From NCBI GenBank assembly GCA_041658205.1, contig JBBAAO010000001.1, positions 1,488,001 through 1,552,000 on the forward strand: a DNA stretch of 64,000 nt, given 5' to 3'. This document shows positions 25,423 through 35,176 of the stretch, piece after piece. Every line of letters begins with the position of its first letter. The stretch's first letter is position 1. The DNA is from Bacteroidota bacterium. GTDB lineage: Bacteria; Bacteroidota; Ignavibacteria; UBA10030; UBA8401. Under the pieces are notes generated by a model. That model saw only the letters and a program-made list of their open reading frames with translations, searched no databases and had not been told where the DNA came from. The position numbers and the translations under genes are program-made.

Positions 25423-26712
25423 ATGAATCATGAAATAGTCGAATCATTTTCCGGCTTAGTGCGGGATAAAAGTATTGACAAGGATATTCTTGCGGGAATC
25501 GTAGAGGACATCTTTGGAATGATGGTCCGGAAAAAATATGGTCTCGACGCAAAGTTTGACGTTGTTGTGAATATGGACAAAGGGGATATCGAAATCTACC
25601 TGGAACGGCAGATCGTTGATGTTGTAGAGAATTCCGCAATACAGATCGACGTAGCAGCAGCCCGTAAACTTTCCGGTGAAGAATTGGAAGTCGGTGAAGA
25701 ATACGTTGAAATTATTCCGCTCGCACAGTTTGGGCGTCGACTGGTGACTACGGCAAAACAAAACTTCACGCAACGCATCAAAGAAATTGAAAAAGAACTC
25801 ATTTTCAGCGAGTATTCAAATTCCGTTGGAGAAATTGTTGTCGGCGAAGTCTATCAGATCCGCAATAACGATCTGTTGATTATGCATAATAAGAATGAAT
25901 TGCTTCTTCCACGCGGTGAACAGATTCCGAAAGAACGGTTCAAAAAGGGAGATACCGTACGAGGCGTGGTGAAGGAAGTGCGAAAAAATGCATCGAATCC
26001 AGTCGTTGTGGTTTCACGGACTGACCCACGTTTTTTGGAACGATTATTTGAACTAGAAATTCCTGAAGTATACGATGGTATTATTGAAATTAAGAGCATA
26101 GCACGCGAACCGGGTGAACGCGCCAAAGTCGCCGTAGAATCATCGGATGACAGAATTGATGCCGTCGGCGCATGCGTTGGAATGAAAGGTGTTCGAATCC
26201 ACGCCATCGTTCGTGAATTGAACAACGAAAATATTGATGTGATTAATTTCAGCGAAGATCATGCTACATTTATTTCGCGTGCTCTTGCTCCTGCAAAATT
26301 AAAATCCATTGAGTTGGATAAAGAAAACAATAAAGCGATTGTCACGGTAGAAGAATCACAAGTTTCCATGGCGATCGGTAAAGGGGGACAGAATATCCGA
26401 CTGGCAAGCAAATTGTCCGGTTATGATATTCAGCTTGTAAAAGAAGGTAGTGAATACGATATCGACCTAGCCGAGTTTAAAGAAGAACTTGGAGAAGACT
26501 TGTATAACAAGTTTGTTGAGGCAGGCTACGAAACAGCAAAAGAAGTAATCGACGCCGATATTGACGATTTGATTGAAGAACTAAATGTTGACGGTGAAAA
26601 ACTGAATGAAGTTGTAACATTAATCAAAAAAGAATACGAAGAAGCTGAAGTTGACGAAGATGATGACGAAGAAGAAGCTGCGAAAACAGAACCAGAAAAG
26701 TCAGCATCATAA
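25423..26712 (+). CDS. nusA: Transcription termination/antitermination factor NusA
   Basis: 429 residues, start ATG after GGGAGAAG. Domains in order: the N-terminal RNA-polymerase-binding domain (to about 125), an S1 domain (about 130-205: VGEIVVGEVYQIRNNDLLIM), two KH domains (about 230-350: GACVGMKGVRIHAIVREL, then MAIGKGGQNIRLASKLSGYD) and a C-terminal acidic segment (about 365-429) with a short helix-hairpin-like region ending in a D/E-rich tail. NusA binds elongating RNA polymerase and modulates pausing and termination. The second C-terminal repeat of E. coli NusA is absent, as in most non-gamma-proteobacteria. It may act on the hairpin upstream of rimP. Confidence 0.95.
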   Translation: MNHEIVESFSGLVRDKSIDKDILAGIVEDIFGMMVRKKYGLDAKFDVVVNMDKGDIEIYLERQIVDVVENSAIQIDVAAARKLSGEELEVGEEYVEIIPLAQFGRRLVTTAKQNFTQRIKEIEKELIFSEYSNSVGEIVVGEVYQIRNNDLLIMHNKNELLLPRGEQIPKERFKKGDTVRGVVKEVRKNASNPVVVVSRTDPRFLERLFELEIPEVYDGIIEIKSIAREPGERAKVAVESSDDRIDAVGACVGMKGVRIHAIVRELNNENIDVINFSEDHATFISRALAPAKLKSIELDKENNKAIVTVEESQVSMAIGKGGQNIRLASKLSGYDIQLVKEGSEYDIDLAEFKEELGEDLYNKFVEAGYETAKEVIDADIDDLIEELNVDGEKLNEVVTLIKKEYEEAEVDEDDDEEEAAKTEPEKSAS

Positions 26713-26737
26713 TATTGCTCTACACTAAAGGAAACTA

Positions 26738-29368
26738 ATGTCCGAAGCAGTAAAAAAAGTTAAAGTAAAAGACGTCGCTAAAGATCTCAACATCAGCTTC
26801 AACGATGTCGTCGCCTTTTTGAACAAAAAAGGGCACAAACAAGTAAAGAACCTGATGTCGTCTGTTGATGATGACATGATGAGAGAGCTCAACGCTCACT
26901 TTAAAAAAGAAAAAGACAGCGCTGAACGTCATCAACGCAAGATTGCGGAATTGAAAGAAACCCGCCGTCGTACGGCTGAGACCAAGACGAAGGAAGAAGA
27001 AGCGGAAGAAAAAACAACGGTTGAAGATGAACCAGTTAACGAAGAACAACCATTACAGATTCCTGCTCCTGAAGAGAAAAAGACAGAAGAATTTGTTGTT
27101 GTAAAAACCCTTCAACCACAAGAACCACCGGTTGACGAAGCAAAAGCAGAGGAAGAACGGTCAAATTCTCCTTTGGAAACACTTCGAGCAAATCGTGGCT
27201 CTCAAATGAAGGGGTTAACAGTCAAAGGGAAAATGGAACTGGTGAAACCGAAACCGGCACGAAACATTGAACGGCCAGGAAAACCAATTATCCCAACGAA
27301 ACTATCAGCAGCAGCTGAAGCGGAAGAACAAAAGAAGAAAAAGAAGAAAAAGAAGAAAGTAGCGAGCGGAGCCGAAACAAAAGCTCCTGAAACGGAAAGT
27401 GATGCTGATTCAAAAGCGAAGAAAAAGAAAAAAGGAAAACTTCGTCCATACGAAATTAATCAAGCTCAGGTAGACGATACCATTAAACGCACGTTGGCCG
27501 AATTGGACGACGGAGAGACGGTTATCAGCAGTCGTGCTGCCCATAGAAAAAAACGAAAGAAAGAACGGGAAGAAGAGCAAGCATTACAAGACGAAGCAAA
27601 AGCGCTCGAAGCAAATAAAATTCGCGTAACAGAATTTGTTTCTGTTGGCGAGATGGCAAATTTAATGAAAGTCAGTGCTTCCGATGTTATTGCAAAATGT
27701 ATCGGTCTTGGCATTATGGTATCTATCAATCAACGATTGGATAAAGATACGATCATTTTATTGGCGGATGAGTACGGAAAATTGGTAGAATTTGAATCTG
27801 AATTCACTATCGATGTTCTTGAAGATACACCGGATGCCATAGAAAATTTAAAATCCCGTGCACCGGTGGTTACAATTATGGGTCACGTTGACCATGGTAA
27901 GACTTCTATGCTGGATTATATTCGTAACGCGAATGTCGTTGCTGGTGAATCAGGCGGCATCACACAGCATATTGGAGCCTATGAAGTAGAACTGCCAAAT
28001 GGAAAACATATTGCATTCCTCGATACACCGGGTCACGAAGCGTTTACTGCTATGCGTGCTCGCGGTGCACAGGTGACGGATATTGTTGTGCTGGTTGTTG
28101 CAGCAGAAGATAATGTCATGCCGCAAACAATTGAAGCAATCAACCACGCTAAAGCAGCAAATGTTCCGATCATCATCGCAATCAATAAAATCGATAAGCC
28201 GGAAGCCAATCCGGATAGAATCCGTCAGCAGCTTTCCGATCGCGGTGTTTTGGTGGAAGAGTGGGGCGGCAAGTATCAGTCAGTAGAAGTCTCTGCTAAA
28301 TCCGGAAAGAACATGAATTTGTTGTTGGAAAAAATTCTGTTGGAGGCAGAAGTTCTTGATCTGAAAGCAAATCCAGATCGAATGGCTCGAGGAGCTGTGG
28401 TGGAATCACAGGTGGACAAAGGAAAAGGTACAATCGGTACTGTGTTGGTTCAGAAAGGAACGTTGCGAATCGGTGATCCATTCATTAGCGGAATTTACAG
28501 CGGTAAAGTAAAAGCGATGTTTGATGAACGCGGAAATAAAGTAGAAATAGCTCCGCCGTCAACGCCGGTGCAGATTCTTGGATTTGATGGAATACCTGCC
28601 GCAGGAGATCAATTTATTGTTGTTGAATCGGATCGTATCTCTCGTGAAATCAGTTTGAAACGACAGCAGTTAAAACGTGAACAAGATTTCCGTCAAGTGA
28701 GGATGATTACTCTGGACGATATCTCGCAGCAGATTCAAGCAGGTCATCAGGTTCGCGAATTGTCCATCGTCGTAAAAGGTGACGTTGACGGATCGGTAGA
28801 AGCACTTGCTGATTCGTTGATGAAGTTATCGACAGAAGAAGTAAAGATCAGAGTTATCCATAAAGGCGTCGGCGCAATTTCCGAATCCGATATTGTTCTT
28901 GCGGCGGCTTCACGCGCGGTCATCGTCGGATTCCATGTTCGTCCGAACTTAAATGCACGCCGTCTTGCCGAAACAGAAAAAGTGGACATTCGTCTCTATA
29001 GCATTATCTATGACGCAATTAATGAAATTAAAAATGCACTTGAAGGATTATTGGCACCGACTGTAACGGAAGAAATTGTTGCAACAGTTGAAGTCCGTGA
29101 CACATTCAAAGTTCCGAAAATCGGACTTATTGCTGGATGTTTTGTTCTTGATGGAAAAATCACACGTAATAGCAAGGTTCGATTGGTAAGAGACAGTGTT
29201 TCTGTCTTTACGGGAGGACTGGTATCATTAAAACGGTTTAAAGACGATGTGAAAGAAGTTGAGAAGGGTTTTGAATGCGGTTTAGGTTTAGAAAACTTTA
29301 ATGATGTGAAGGTTGGAGATATTATTGAAGCATATAAATTGGTAGAAACGAAACGGAAGTTGATCTAA
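26738..29368 (+). CDS. infB: Translation initiation factor IF-2
   Basis: 876 residues. An N-terminal IF2-N domain (1-55, VKVKDVAKDLNISFNDVVAF) is followed by a long charged linker (60-300) rich in E/K, with a run of ten lysines near 198-207 and a second KAKKKKKGK patch. A second IF2-N-like segment follows (VSVGEMANLMKVSASDV), then the GTPase domain from about 378 with P-loop MGHVDHGKT, DTPGHEAF and NKID, and domains II-IV to the C-terminus. IF-2 places initiator fMet-tRNA on the 30S subunit and promotes subunit joining. The stop TAA overlaps the rbfA ATG by one base. Confidence 0.97.
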   Translation: MSEAVKKVKVKDVAKDLNISFNDVVAFLNKKGHKQVKNLMSSVDDDMMRELNAHFKKEKDSAERHQRKIAELKETRRRTAETKTKEEEAEEKTTVEDEPVNEEQPLQIPAPEEKKTEEFVVVKTLQPQEPPVDEAKAEEERSNSPLETLRANRGSQMKGLTVKGKMELVKPKPARNIERPGKPIIPTKLSAAAEAEEQKKKKKKKKKVASGAETKAPETESDADSKAKKKKKGKLRPYEINQAQVDDTIKRTLAELDDGETVISSRAAHRKKRKKEREEEQALQDEAKALEANKIRVTEFVSVGEMANLMKVSASDVIAKCIGLGIMVSINQRLDKDTIILLADEYGKLVEFESEFTIDVLEDTPDAIENLKSRAPVVTIMGHVDHGKTSMLDYIRNANVVAGESGGITQHIGAYEVELPNGKHIAFLDTPGHEAFTAMRARGAQVTDIVVLVVAAEDNVMPQTIEAINHAKAANVPIIIAINKIDKPEANPDRIRQQLSDRGVLVEEWGGKYQSVEVSAKSGKNMNLLLEKILLEAEVLDLKANPDRMARGAVVESQVDKGKGTIGTVLVQKGTLRIGDPFISGIYSGKVKAMFDERGNKVEIAPPSTPVQILGFDGIPAAGDQFIVVESDRISREISLKRQQLKREQDFRQVRMITLDDISQQIQAGHQVRELSIVVKGDVDGSVEALADSLMKLSTEEVKIRVIHKGVGAISESDIVLAAASRAVIVGFHVRPNLNARRLAETEKVDIRLYSIIYDAINEIKNALEGLLAPTVTEEIVATVEVRDTFKVPKIGLIAGCFVLDGKITRNSKVRLVRDSVSVFTGGLVSLKRFKDDVKEVEKGFECGLGLENFNDVKVGDIIEAYKLVETKRKLI

Positions 29369-29727
29369 TGTCAATCAGAACAGAACGTGTTGCTTCGCTC
29401 ATTAGAGAAGAACTTGGCACAATGTTAAGCCGGGCTTTCAGTGGAAGTAAGGAATATGGTTTCACGACTGTTACCGAAGCACGTGTGACTCCAGATCTCC
29501 GTACTGCCCGTGTATTTGTCAGCATTATGGGATCAAAGGAGAAGCAGGAAAAGACAATGTTGCAGATAGAGAAGCATAAGGGACATTATCGTTCCGAACT
29601 TGGAGCGAGGATCAATCTAAAGTTTGTTCCTGTGATAGAATTTCATCATGATAAGTCTCTTGATAATGCGATGCATATTGAAGCATTGATCAAACAAATC
29701 CATAAAGATGATAAGAAGGAAGAGTGA
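29368..29727 (+). CDS. rbfA: Ribosome-binding factor A
   Basis: 119 residues. The opening SIRTERVASLIREELGTMLS, then TVTEARVTPDLRTARVFVSI and the C-terminal LKFVPVIEFHHDKSLDNAMH are the RbfA KH-like signature; the protein helps mature the 5' end of 16S rRNA at low temperature. It overlaps infB by one base at the start and truB by one base at its TGA, so translation is likely coupled. Confidence 0.94.
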   Translation: MSIRTERVASLIREELGTMLSRAFSGSKEYGFTTVTEARVTPDLRTARVFVSIMGSKEKQEKTMLQIEKHKGHYRSELGARINLKFVPVIEFHHDKSLDNAMHIEALIKQIHKDDKKEE

Positions 29728-30443
29728 TGTGGGAGCATGCCGGGGAGAAGCAGGCTCTAGATCTTGAAGCGGGTGAGATTATTCTTGTAAATAAACCTTT
29801 AAATTGGACATCGTTTGATATTGTAGCAAGAATACGTGCAATGTTTGAGATCAAAAAAATTGGCCATGCCGGTACATTGGATCCAAGAGCAACAGGGTTA
29901 TTGATCTTGTGCACAGGAAAAATGACCAAAAAAATTGACCAGTTCATCGGTTGGGAAAAGGAATATACTGGTCTTATTGAAATCGGTGCTGTTACAAAAA
30001 GCTTTGATACAGAGACAGAAGTCATTGAACAGAAAGATTTTAATGCTGTTACTAAAGATGAAGTAGAGCAAATATTGAAATCATTTTTAGGTGTTCAACA
30101 ACAACTTCCACCCATGTATTCAGCTATCAAAAAGAACGGCAGACGCTTGTATAAAGATGCTCGTAAGGGAAAAGAAGTGGAGAGGGCAACAAGAGAAATT
30201 TCTATTAAAGAGTTTGAAATGACTTCATTTGATCCTCCACATATCGGTTTTCGAGTTGTCTGTTCCAAAGGGACTTATGTTCGAACGTTGGCAAATGATA
30301 TTGGAGTAAAGCTTGGTTGCGGTGCTTATCTAAAACAATTGCATCGTACACGTATCGGTCAATTTAGCGTTAATGATGCTTTGCCGGTAGAACAACTGCA
30401 TTTATTGGAACAGAAAATTCATACGAAAGCTGCCCTTGTATGA
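29727..30443 (+). CDS. truB: tRNA pseudouridine(55) synthase TruB
   Basis: 238 residues from ATG 29727; a GTG three bases upstream is the alternative. It isomerises U55 in the tRNA T-loop. Signature motifs are LVNKPLNWTSFDIV and GHAGTLDPRATGLL, whose Asp is the catalytic nucleophile, followed by YTGLIEIGAVTKSFDTE, LPPMYSAIKKNGRRLY and VVCSKGTYVRTLANDIG. The C-terminal PUA-like tail of the longer family members is reduced. It overlaps rbfA by 1 base and ribF by 4 bases (ATGA). Confidence 0.95.
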   Translation: MWEHAGEKQALDLEAGEIILVNKPLNWTSFDIVARIRAMFEIKKIGHAGTLDPRATGLLILCTGKMTKKIDQFIGWEKEYTGLIEIGAVTKSFDTETEVIEQKDFNAVTKDEVEQILKSFLGVQQQLPPMYSAIKKNGRRLYKDARKGKEVERATREISIKEFEMTSFDPPHIGFRVVCSKGTYVRTLANDIGVKLGCGAYLKQLHRTRIGQFSVNDALPVEQLHLLEQKIHTKAALV

Positions 30444-31390
30444 AGATTCTCCGCTCGCTTGAAGAAGTAAAGTTTGATAAGAACTCGGTAGCAACAATTG
30501 GTATGTTCGACGGGGTTCACCGTGCTCACCAATCAATTGTTCAAAAGGTAGTGGAGAAGGCGAAAAGAATCAACGGTAGAAGTGTAGTAGTGATGTTTGA
30601 ACCGCATCCAAAAGAAGTTGTAACGCACGGAAAGAAAATTATCGATCTACTTTCTACTGTAAATGAAAAGCTTCAACGCATTGAAAAATTAGGAGTTGAT
30701 GAAGTATTTATCATCCCATTTACATTTGAGTTTTCCCGATTATCATTTCAAGAATTTTATTCAAAATACATTATTAACGGTATCGGTGTTACCGAAGTTA
30801 TCGAAGGATTCAATCATCAATTTGGCAGGGACAGAGAAGGGGGAATGAACCAAGTTGTTGAACTTGGAAGAGCCCATAATTTCTCTGTTGAAGCAGTGGC
30901 TATGATGAAAGAAAGCGATGTTGTCATCAGCAGTTCTACCGTAAGAGATGCATTGTTAACAGGAAATGTTTCACTTGCCAATAGAATGCTCGGATATGAG
31001 TATCAGTTCAGCGGAACGGTGGTGAGAGGTTTTGGTCGAGGTAAACAACTTGGATATCCAACAGCAAACATTAAGCTGGATAATCCTAAAAAACTTGCAC
31101 CACAAGTCGGGATTTATGCGGTAAAGATCGAAGTAGAAGGCCTATGGTACGGCGGCATGATGAGTATTGGGCATAATCCGACATTCGGGGATGCACAAGC
31201 GCAGACCATTGAAGTAAACATCTTTCATTTTGATAAAGATATTTATGACGAAACAGTAACAGTCGCATGCATAGAACGAACTCGGAACGAAAAGAAATTC
31301 GATTCCGTCGATGCACTGATCAAAGAAATCGATAACGATAAAATAACAATCACGAAAATTTTAGAACAATATAAACACATATCTTCATAA
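30440..31390 (+). CDS. ribF: Bifunctional riboflavin kinase/FAD synthetase
   Basis: 316 residues. The N-terminal nucleotidyltransferase (FAD synthetase) half shows TIGMFDGVHRAHQSIV and VVMFEPHPKEVV, and IEGFNHQFGRDREG. The C-terminal flavokinase half shows GTVVRGFGRGKQLGYPTANI and GMMSIGHNPTFG. The enzyme converts riboflavin to FMN and then FAD. Its place between truB and rpsO is conserved in many phyla. Length is standard. Confidence 0.95.
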   Translation: MKILRSLEEVKFDKNSVATIGMFDGVHRAHQSIVQKVVEKAKRINGRSVVVMFEPHPKEVVTHGKKIIDLLSTVNEKLQRIEKLGVDEVFIIPFTFEFSRLSFQEFYSKYIINGIGVTEVIEGFNHQFGRDREGGMNQVVELGRAHNFSVEAVAMMKESDVVISSSTVRDALLTGNVSLANRMLGYEYQFSGTVVRGFGRGKQLGYPTANIKLDNPKKLAPQVGIYAVKIEVEGLWYGGMMSIGHNPTFGDAQAQTIEVNIFHFDKDIYDETVTVACIERTRNEKKFDSVDALIKEIDNDKITITKILEQYKHISS

Positions 31391-31399
31391 GGAGTCACA

Positions 31400-31669
31400 A
31401 TGGCTATCACAAAAGAACAAAAGAACGAATTCGTTAAAAAATTTGGTAAAGGTGCCAACGACACCGGTTTGCCTGAAGTGCAAATTGCAATTCTCACGGC
31501 AAACATCAATTCACTCTCTGAACACTTTGAGAAATTCAAAAAGGATAATCACTCGCGAGTCGGTTTACTTCGCATGGTCGGTAAACGCCGCCGTCTACTC
31601 GATTATCTGATGAAAAAAGATATTGAACGTTATAGAAAGATCATTGGCGAATTAAGTATTCGTAAATAA
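31400..31669 (+). CDS. rpsO: Ribosomal protein uS15
   Basis: 89 residues, the family's exact usual length, with AAGGAG eight bases upstream. GLPEVQIAILTANINSLSEH, DNHSRVGLLRMVGKRRRLLD and YRKIIGELSIRK are diagnostic. It binds 16S rRNA in the central domain of the 30S subunit. In E. coli rpsO is autoregulated through its leader; no clear pseudoknot was recognised by eye here. Confidence 0.97.
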   Translation: MAITKEQKNEFVKKFGKGANDTGLPEVQIAILTANINSLSEHFEKFKKDNHSRVGLLRMVGKRRRLLDYLMKKDIERYRKIIGELSIRK

Positions 31670-31705
31670 GCTGTATTCATCGTACATAGAAAAGAAGAAA
31701 ATAAT

Positions 31706-33826
31706 ATGATAGTAAAAAAGAGCGTCCAGATCGGGAATTACACACTGGAATTTGAAACAGGTCGTTTTGCAAAACAAGCAGATGGTGCCGTAATGATCCG
31801 ATACGCCGATACCATGGTCCTTGCGACCGTTGTTGCGGCAAAGGAACCGAAACCCGGAATGGATTATTTCCCGTTACAGGTTGAATTTCGTGAAAAAATG
31901 TCTGCCGCAGGAAAAATTCCGGGCGGATATTTGAAACGCGAAGGAAGACCGTCGGATAAAGAAATTCTTTCTGCTCGATTGATCGATCGCCCTATTCGCC
32001 CGATGTTTCCTGAAAATTATAACTGCGACACACAGATTGTTGTTACGGTGTATTCATCGGATCAGCAAAATGACGCCGATGTTCTTGGTGCATGCGCTGC
32101 TTCGGCTGCGTTGATGATTTCTGATTCACCGTTTGATGGACCGATCGCAGAAGTCCGCGTAGGACGGTTGAATGGCGAATTCATTTTGAATCCTACCTTC
32201 ACTGAACTTGAATTGAGCGACATGGATGTAACTGTTGCCGGCACAGCAAGTTCCATTTTGATGGTTGAAGGGGAATCAAGAGAGATTTCCGAAAAGGATA
32301 TGCTCGCTGCATTAGCTTTTGGACATGAAGCAATCAAAAAGATCTGCCAAGTTCAAATAGAATTTGCTACCGAAGTGAAAAAAGCGAAACGAATTGTTGT
32401 CCCAAAATCGTATGACCCTGCACTGTTGTCAGAAGTTGAAACGCTTGCAACTGAGCAGCTGCGAACAGCAGCGAACACCGTTTCTGCTAAAGAAGAACGT
32501 GCAGACCGTAGAAATCAGATCGTCACCGGTGTTCTGGAAGCGTTGAAAGAAAAATTCCCCGAACAAGATGGTGTTATTAAAGAAATCATCCACGACATTG
32601 AAAAACGTGAAATGCGGGAAATGATTCTCGGTAAAAAGAAACGGCTCGACGGCCGCGGTTTGGCAGATGTTCGCCAGATCACGATTGAAACAGCTGTTCT
32701 GCCGCGAGCACACGGTTCCGCGTTGTTTACGCGCGGTGAAACCCAATCCCTTACGACCGTGACTCTCGGAACAAAAGATGATGAACAAAAAACTGATGGC
32801 TTGATTGAATTCCAGCCGCGTCGTTTCATGTTGCATTATAATTTTCCCCCATTCAGTGTCGGCGAAGTTGGACGTTTGGGAAATACCGGTCGCCGCGAAA
32901 TTGGTCATGGAAATTTGGCAGAACGTGCGTTGAAAAATCTCATCGCTGGTGAAAAAGAATTTCCGTACACGCTTCGTATCGTTTCCGATATTCTTGAGTC
33001 AAACGGATCCTCATCCATGGCAACTGTTTGCGCCGGTTCACTGGCATTGTTTGATGCGGGTGTTCCGTTGAAAAAAGCATGCGCCGGTATTGCTATGGGT
33101 CTTGTGAAAGAAGGAGATCGTGTTGCCATTCTCAGCGACATTCTTGGCGATGAAGATCATCTCGGCGATATGGATTTCAAGGTCGCTGGAACAGTCGACG
33201 GAATCACTGCGTTCCAGATGGATATCAAGATCCAAGGCATTACACTTGAGATCATGGCAACTGCATTGGAACAAGCAAAAGCTGGTCGTTTGCACAAATT
33301 GGAAAAAATGAATGCTTCCATAGACAAACCGAAACCGGCGTTAAGCTCGTATGCACCTCGGTTTACTTCCATCAAAATTCCGACAGATCTTATCGGTTCG
33401 GTCATTGGACCGGGCGGAAAAATGATTCGCAGCATCGTTGCAGATTCCGGAGCGACTTCAATCAATATTGAAGACGACGGTACCATTCAAATTGCTGCAA
33501 CATCGCAGGAAGCCAGCGACAAAGCCCTTGCGTTGATCAATGCAATCACTGCTGTGCCGGAACCCGGCAAGATCTACAAAGCGACAATTAAACGCATTAT
33601 GGACTTCGGTGCTTTTGCAGAAATTCTTCCCGGAAAAGAAGGACTGATTCACATTTCACAGCTTGATACGAAACGTGTTGCAAAAGTATCAGACGTTGTG
33701 AAAGTTGGCGATACGTTTGATGTGAAACTTCTCGAGATTGATGAAAAGGGAAGAATGAACTTGAGCCGTAAAGCCTTAATGACCCCGGAAAAGAAAGACC
33801 CTGTTCCGGAACCGGAAACGAAATAA
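31706..33826 (+). CDS. pnp: Polyribonucleotide nucleotidyltransferase (PNPase)
   Basis: 706 residues. Two RNase PH domains (about 10-225 and 310-540) flank an alpha-helical domain; FQPRRFMLHYNFPPFSVGE and GDEDHLGDMDFKVAGT mark the second, catalytic one. A KH domain (LIGSVIGPGGKMIRSIV, about 560) and an S1 domain (GKIYKATIKRIMDFGAFAEI, about 620) follow, and a short charged tail ends the protein. It degrades RNA phosphorolytically 3' to 5'. The operon closes after this gene with a terminator. Confidence 0.97.
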   Translation: MIVKKSVQIGNYTLEFETGRFAKQADGAVMIRYADTMVLATVVAAKEPKPGMDYFPLQVEFREKMSAAGKIPGGYLKREGRPSDKEILSARLIDRPIRPMFPENYNCDTQIVVTVYSSDQQNDADVLGACAASAALMISDSPFDGPIAEVRVGRLNGEFILNPTFTELELSDMDVTVAGTASSILMVEGESREISEKDMLAALAFGHEAIKKICQVQIEFATEVKKAKRIVVPKSYDPALLSEVETLATEQLRTAANTVSAKEERADRRNQIVTGVLEALKEKFPEQDGVIKEIIHDIEKREMREMILGKKKRLDGRGLADVRQITIETAVLPRAHGSALFTRGETQSLTTVTLGTKDDEQKTDGLIEFQPRRFMLHYNFPPFSVGEVGRLGNTGRREIGHGNLAERALKNLIAGEKEFPYTLRIVSDILESNGSSSMATVCAGSLALFDAGVPLKKACAGIAMGLVKEGDRVAILSDILGDEDHLGDMDFKVAGTVDGITAFQMDIKIQGITLEIMATALEQAKAGRLHKLEKMNASIDKPKPALSSYAPRFTSIKIPTDLIGSVIGPGGKMIRSIVADSGATSINIEDDGTIQIAATSQEASDKALALINAITAVPEPGKIYKATIKRIMDFGAFAEILPGKEGLIHISQLDTKRVAKVSDVVKVGDTFDVKLLEIDEKGRMNLSRKALMTPEKKDPVPEPETK

Positions 33827-33845
33827 TTTCATACGAAAACATTTC

Positions 33846-33873
33846 ATCCCCGACATGCGTCGGGGATTTTTTT
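33846..33873 (+). terminator. Terminator of the rimP-pnp operon
   Basis: ATCCCCGAC pairs perfectly with GTCGGGGAT around ATGC, followed by seven T residues. aroA begins 10 bases later, so aroA must rely on read-through or a promoter I could not identify. Confidence 0.88.
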
Positions 33874-33883
33874 ATTATAGGAC

Positions 33884-35167
33884 ATGGATAAGATAGTTTC
33901 ACAAGCAACATCCTTACAGGGAACAATTTCTGTTCCCGGTGATAAATCAATCTCTCATCGTTCCGTGATGATCGGCGCGCTTGCAGAAGGCGTTACAGAA
34001 ATCACTGGCTTTCTTAACGCGGCAGATCCATTAAGCACTATTTCATGCTTTCAATCGTTGGGAATTAATCATTCATTTGAAGGGGAGAAATTGTTTATCC
34101 ATGGCAAAGGTCTGCATGGTTTGAAACAATCCGCTTCAATGCTTGATGCGGGAAATTCTGGCACAACCATTCGGCTCATGTCTGGAATCTTAGCAGGACA
34201 AAAATTCTCAACACAAATATCCGGGGATCAATATCTCGTTAAACGTCCGATGAAAAGAATCATCGATCCACTGATGAAAATGGGAGCAAAGATCTCTGCA
34301 ACCGATAAATTTACCGCACCTCTTACCATTCACCCGGTTGAAAAACTCAAGGCAATTGATTATGAACTTCCGATAGCGAGCGCGCAAGTGAAGTCCGCAG
34401 TGCTGTTTGCTGGATTGTTTGCTGATGGTACTACACGGGTGATCGAACATGAACCTTCTCGCGATCATACTGAAAGGATGTTAAATTTAGTTCCTGAGCA
34501 TAAAGATGGAAAAACATTTATCTCCATTAAAGGGGGAACAATGTTTCACGCTCGACCATTTGCTGTTCCCGGAGATCCCTCTTCCGCAGCATTTTTTATC
34601 GTTGCAGCTTTAATCGTTCCAAATTCCGAGATCATGATATCGAACGTTGGATTGAATCCTTCGCGAATCGGTTTTCTGAAAATTTTGCGACAGATGGGTG
34701 GTAATATTTCTATTGAAAATGAAAGAATTGTTGGCGGTGAACCATTAGGGGATCTTGTTGTGAAATCTTCTTCATTGAAAACAGATTTCATTTTGAACGG
34801 TGAAATTATTCCCAATCTCATCGATGAAATTCCGATTCTTTCCATCGCCGCTGCATTTGCAAGCGGAACTTTCGAAGTACGAGACGCTCACGATCTGAGA
34901 AATAAGGAAACTGATCGCATTGCTGCTGTCTGTTTTAACCTTCGTAAAATGGGAATCGATGTGCAGGAGCATCAGGACGGGTTTGCTTTTGATTCAAAAA
35001 AGGATTTACTTTCTTCTGAATTTGATAGTTTTGATGATCATAGAATAGCAATGGCCTTTGGAATTGCGAGTCTTGCACTGAAAAAAGAATCAAAGATCAT
35101 CAATGCAGAATGTGTTTCAATTTCATTCCCGACATTTTGGGAAACGGTTCACTCACTTCAACGATAG
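33884..35167 (+). CDS. aroA: 3-phosphoshikimate 1-carboxyvinyltransferase (EPSP synthase)
   Basis: 427 residues. It joins phosphoenolpyruvate to shikimate 3-phosphate in aromatic amino-acid synthesis. VPGDKSISHRSVMIGALAEG and LDAGNSGTTIRLMSG near the N-terminus, SAQVKSAVLFAGL, PGDPSSAAFFI, and the C-terminal RNKETDRI and DDHRIAMAFG define both halves of the inside-out barrel. GNSGTT, rather than the enterobacterial GNAGTA, resembles the Gram-positive/class II type. The start lies right behind the pnp terminator with no clear Shine-Dalgarno sequence. The window's trpE and trpG use the chorismate made downstream of this step. Confidence 0.95.
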   Translation: MDKIVSQATSLQGTISVPGDKSISHRSVMIGALAEGVTEITGFLNAADPLSTISCFQSLGINHSFEGEKLFIHGKGLHGLKQSASMLDAGNSGTTIRLMSGILAGQKFSTQISGDQYLVKRPMKRIIDPLMKMGAKISATDKFTAPLTIHPVEKLKAIDYELPIASAQVKSAVLFAGLFADGTTRVIEHEPSRDHTERMLNLVPEHKDGKTFISIKGGTMFHARPFAVPGDPSSAAFFIVAALIVPNSEIMISNVGLNPSRIGFLKILRQMGGNISIENERIVGGEPLGDLVVKSSSLKTDFILNGEIIPNLIDEIPILSIAAAFASGTFEVRDAHDLRNKETDRIAAVCFNLRKMGIDVQEHQDGFAFDSKKDLLSSEFDSFDDHRIAMAFGIASLALKKESKIINAECVSISFPTFWETVHSLQR

Positions 35168-35176
35168 GAGTTTCTT

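Noticed and set aside
27330..27365. A/G-rich run in infB as a possible frameshift site
   Set aside because: The run encodes lysines in the IF-2 linker and the frame continues intact to the normal C-terminus.
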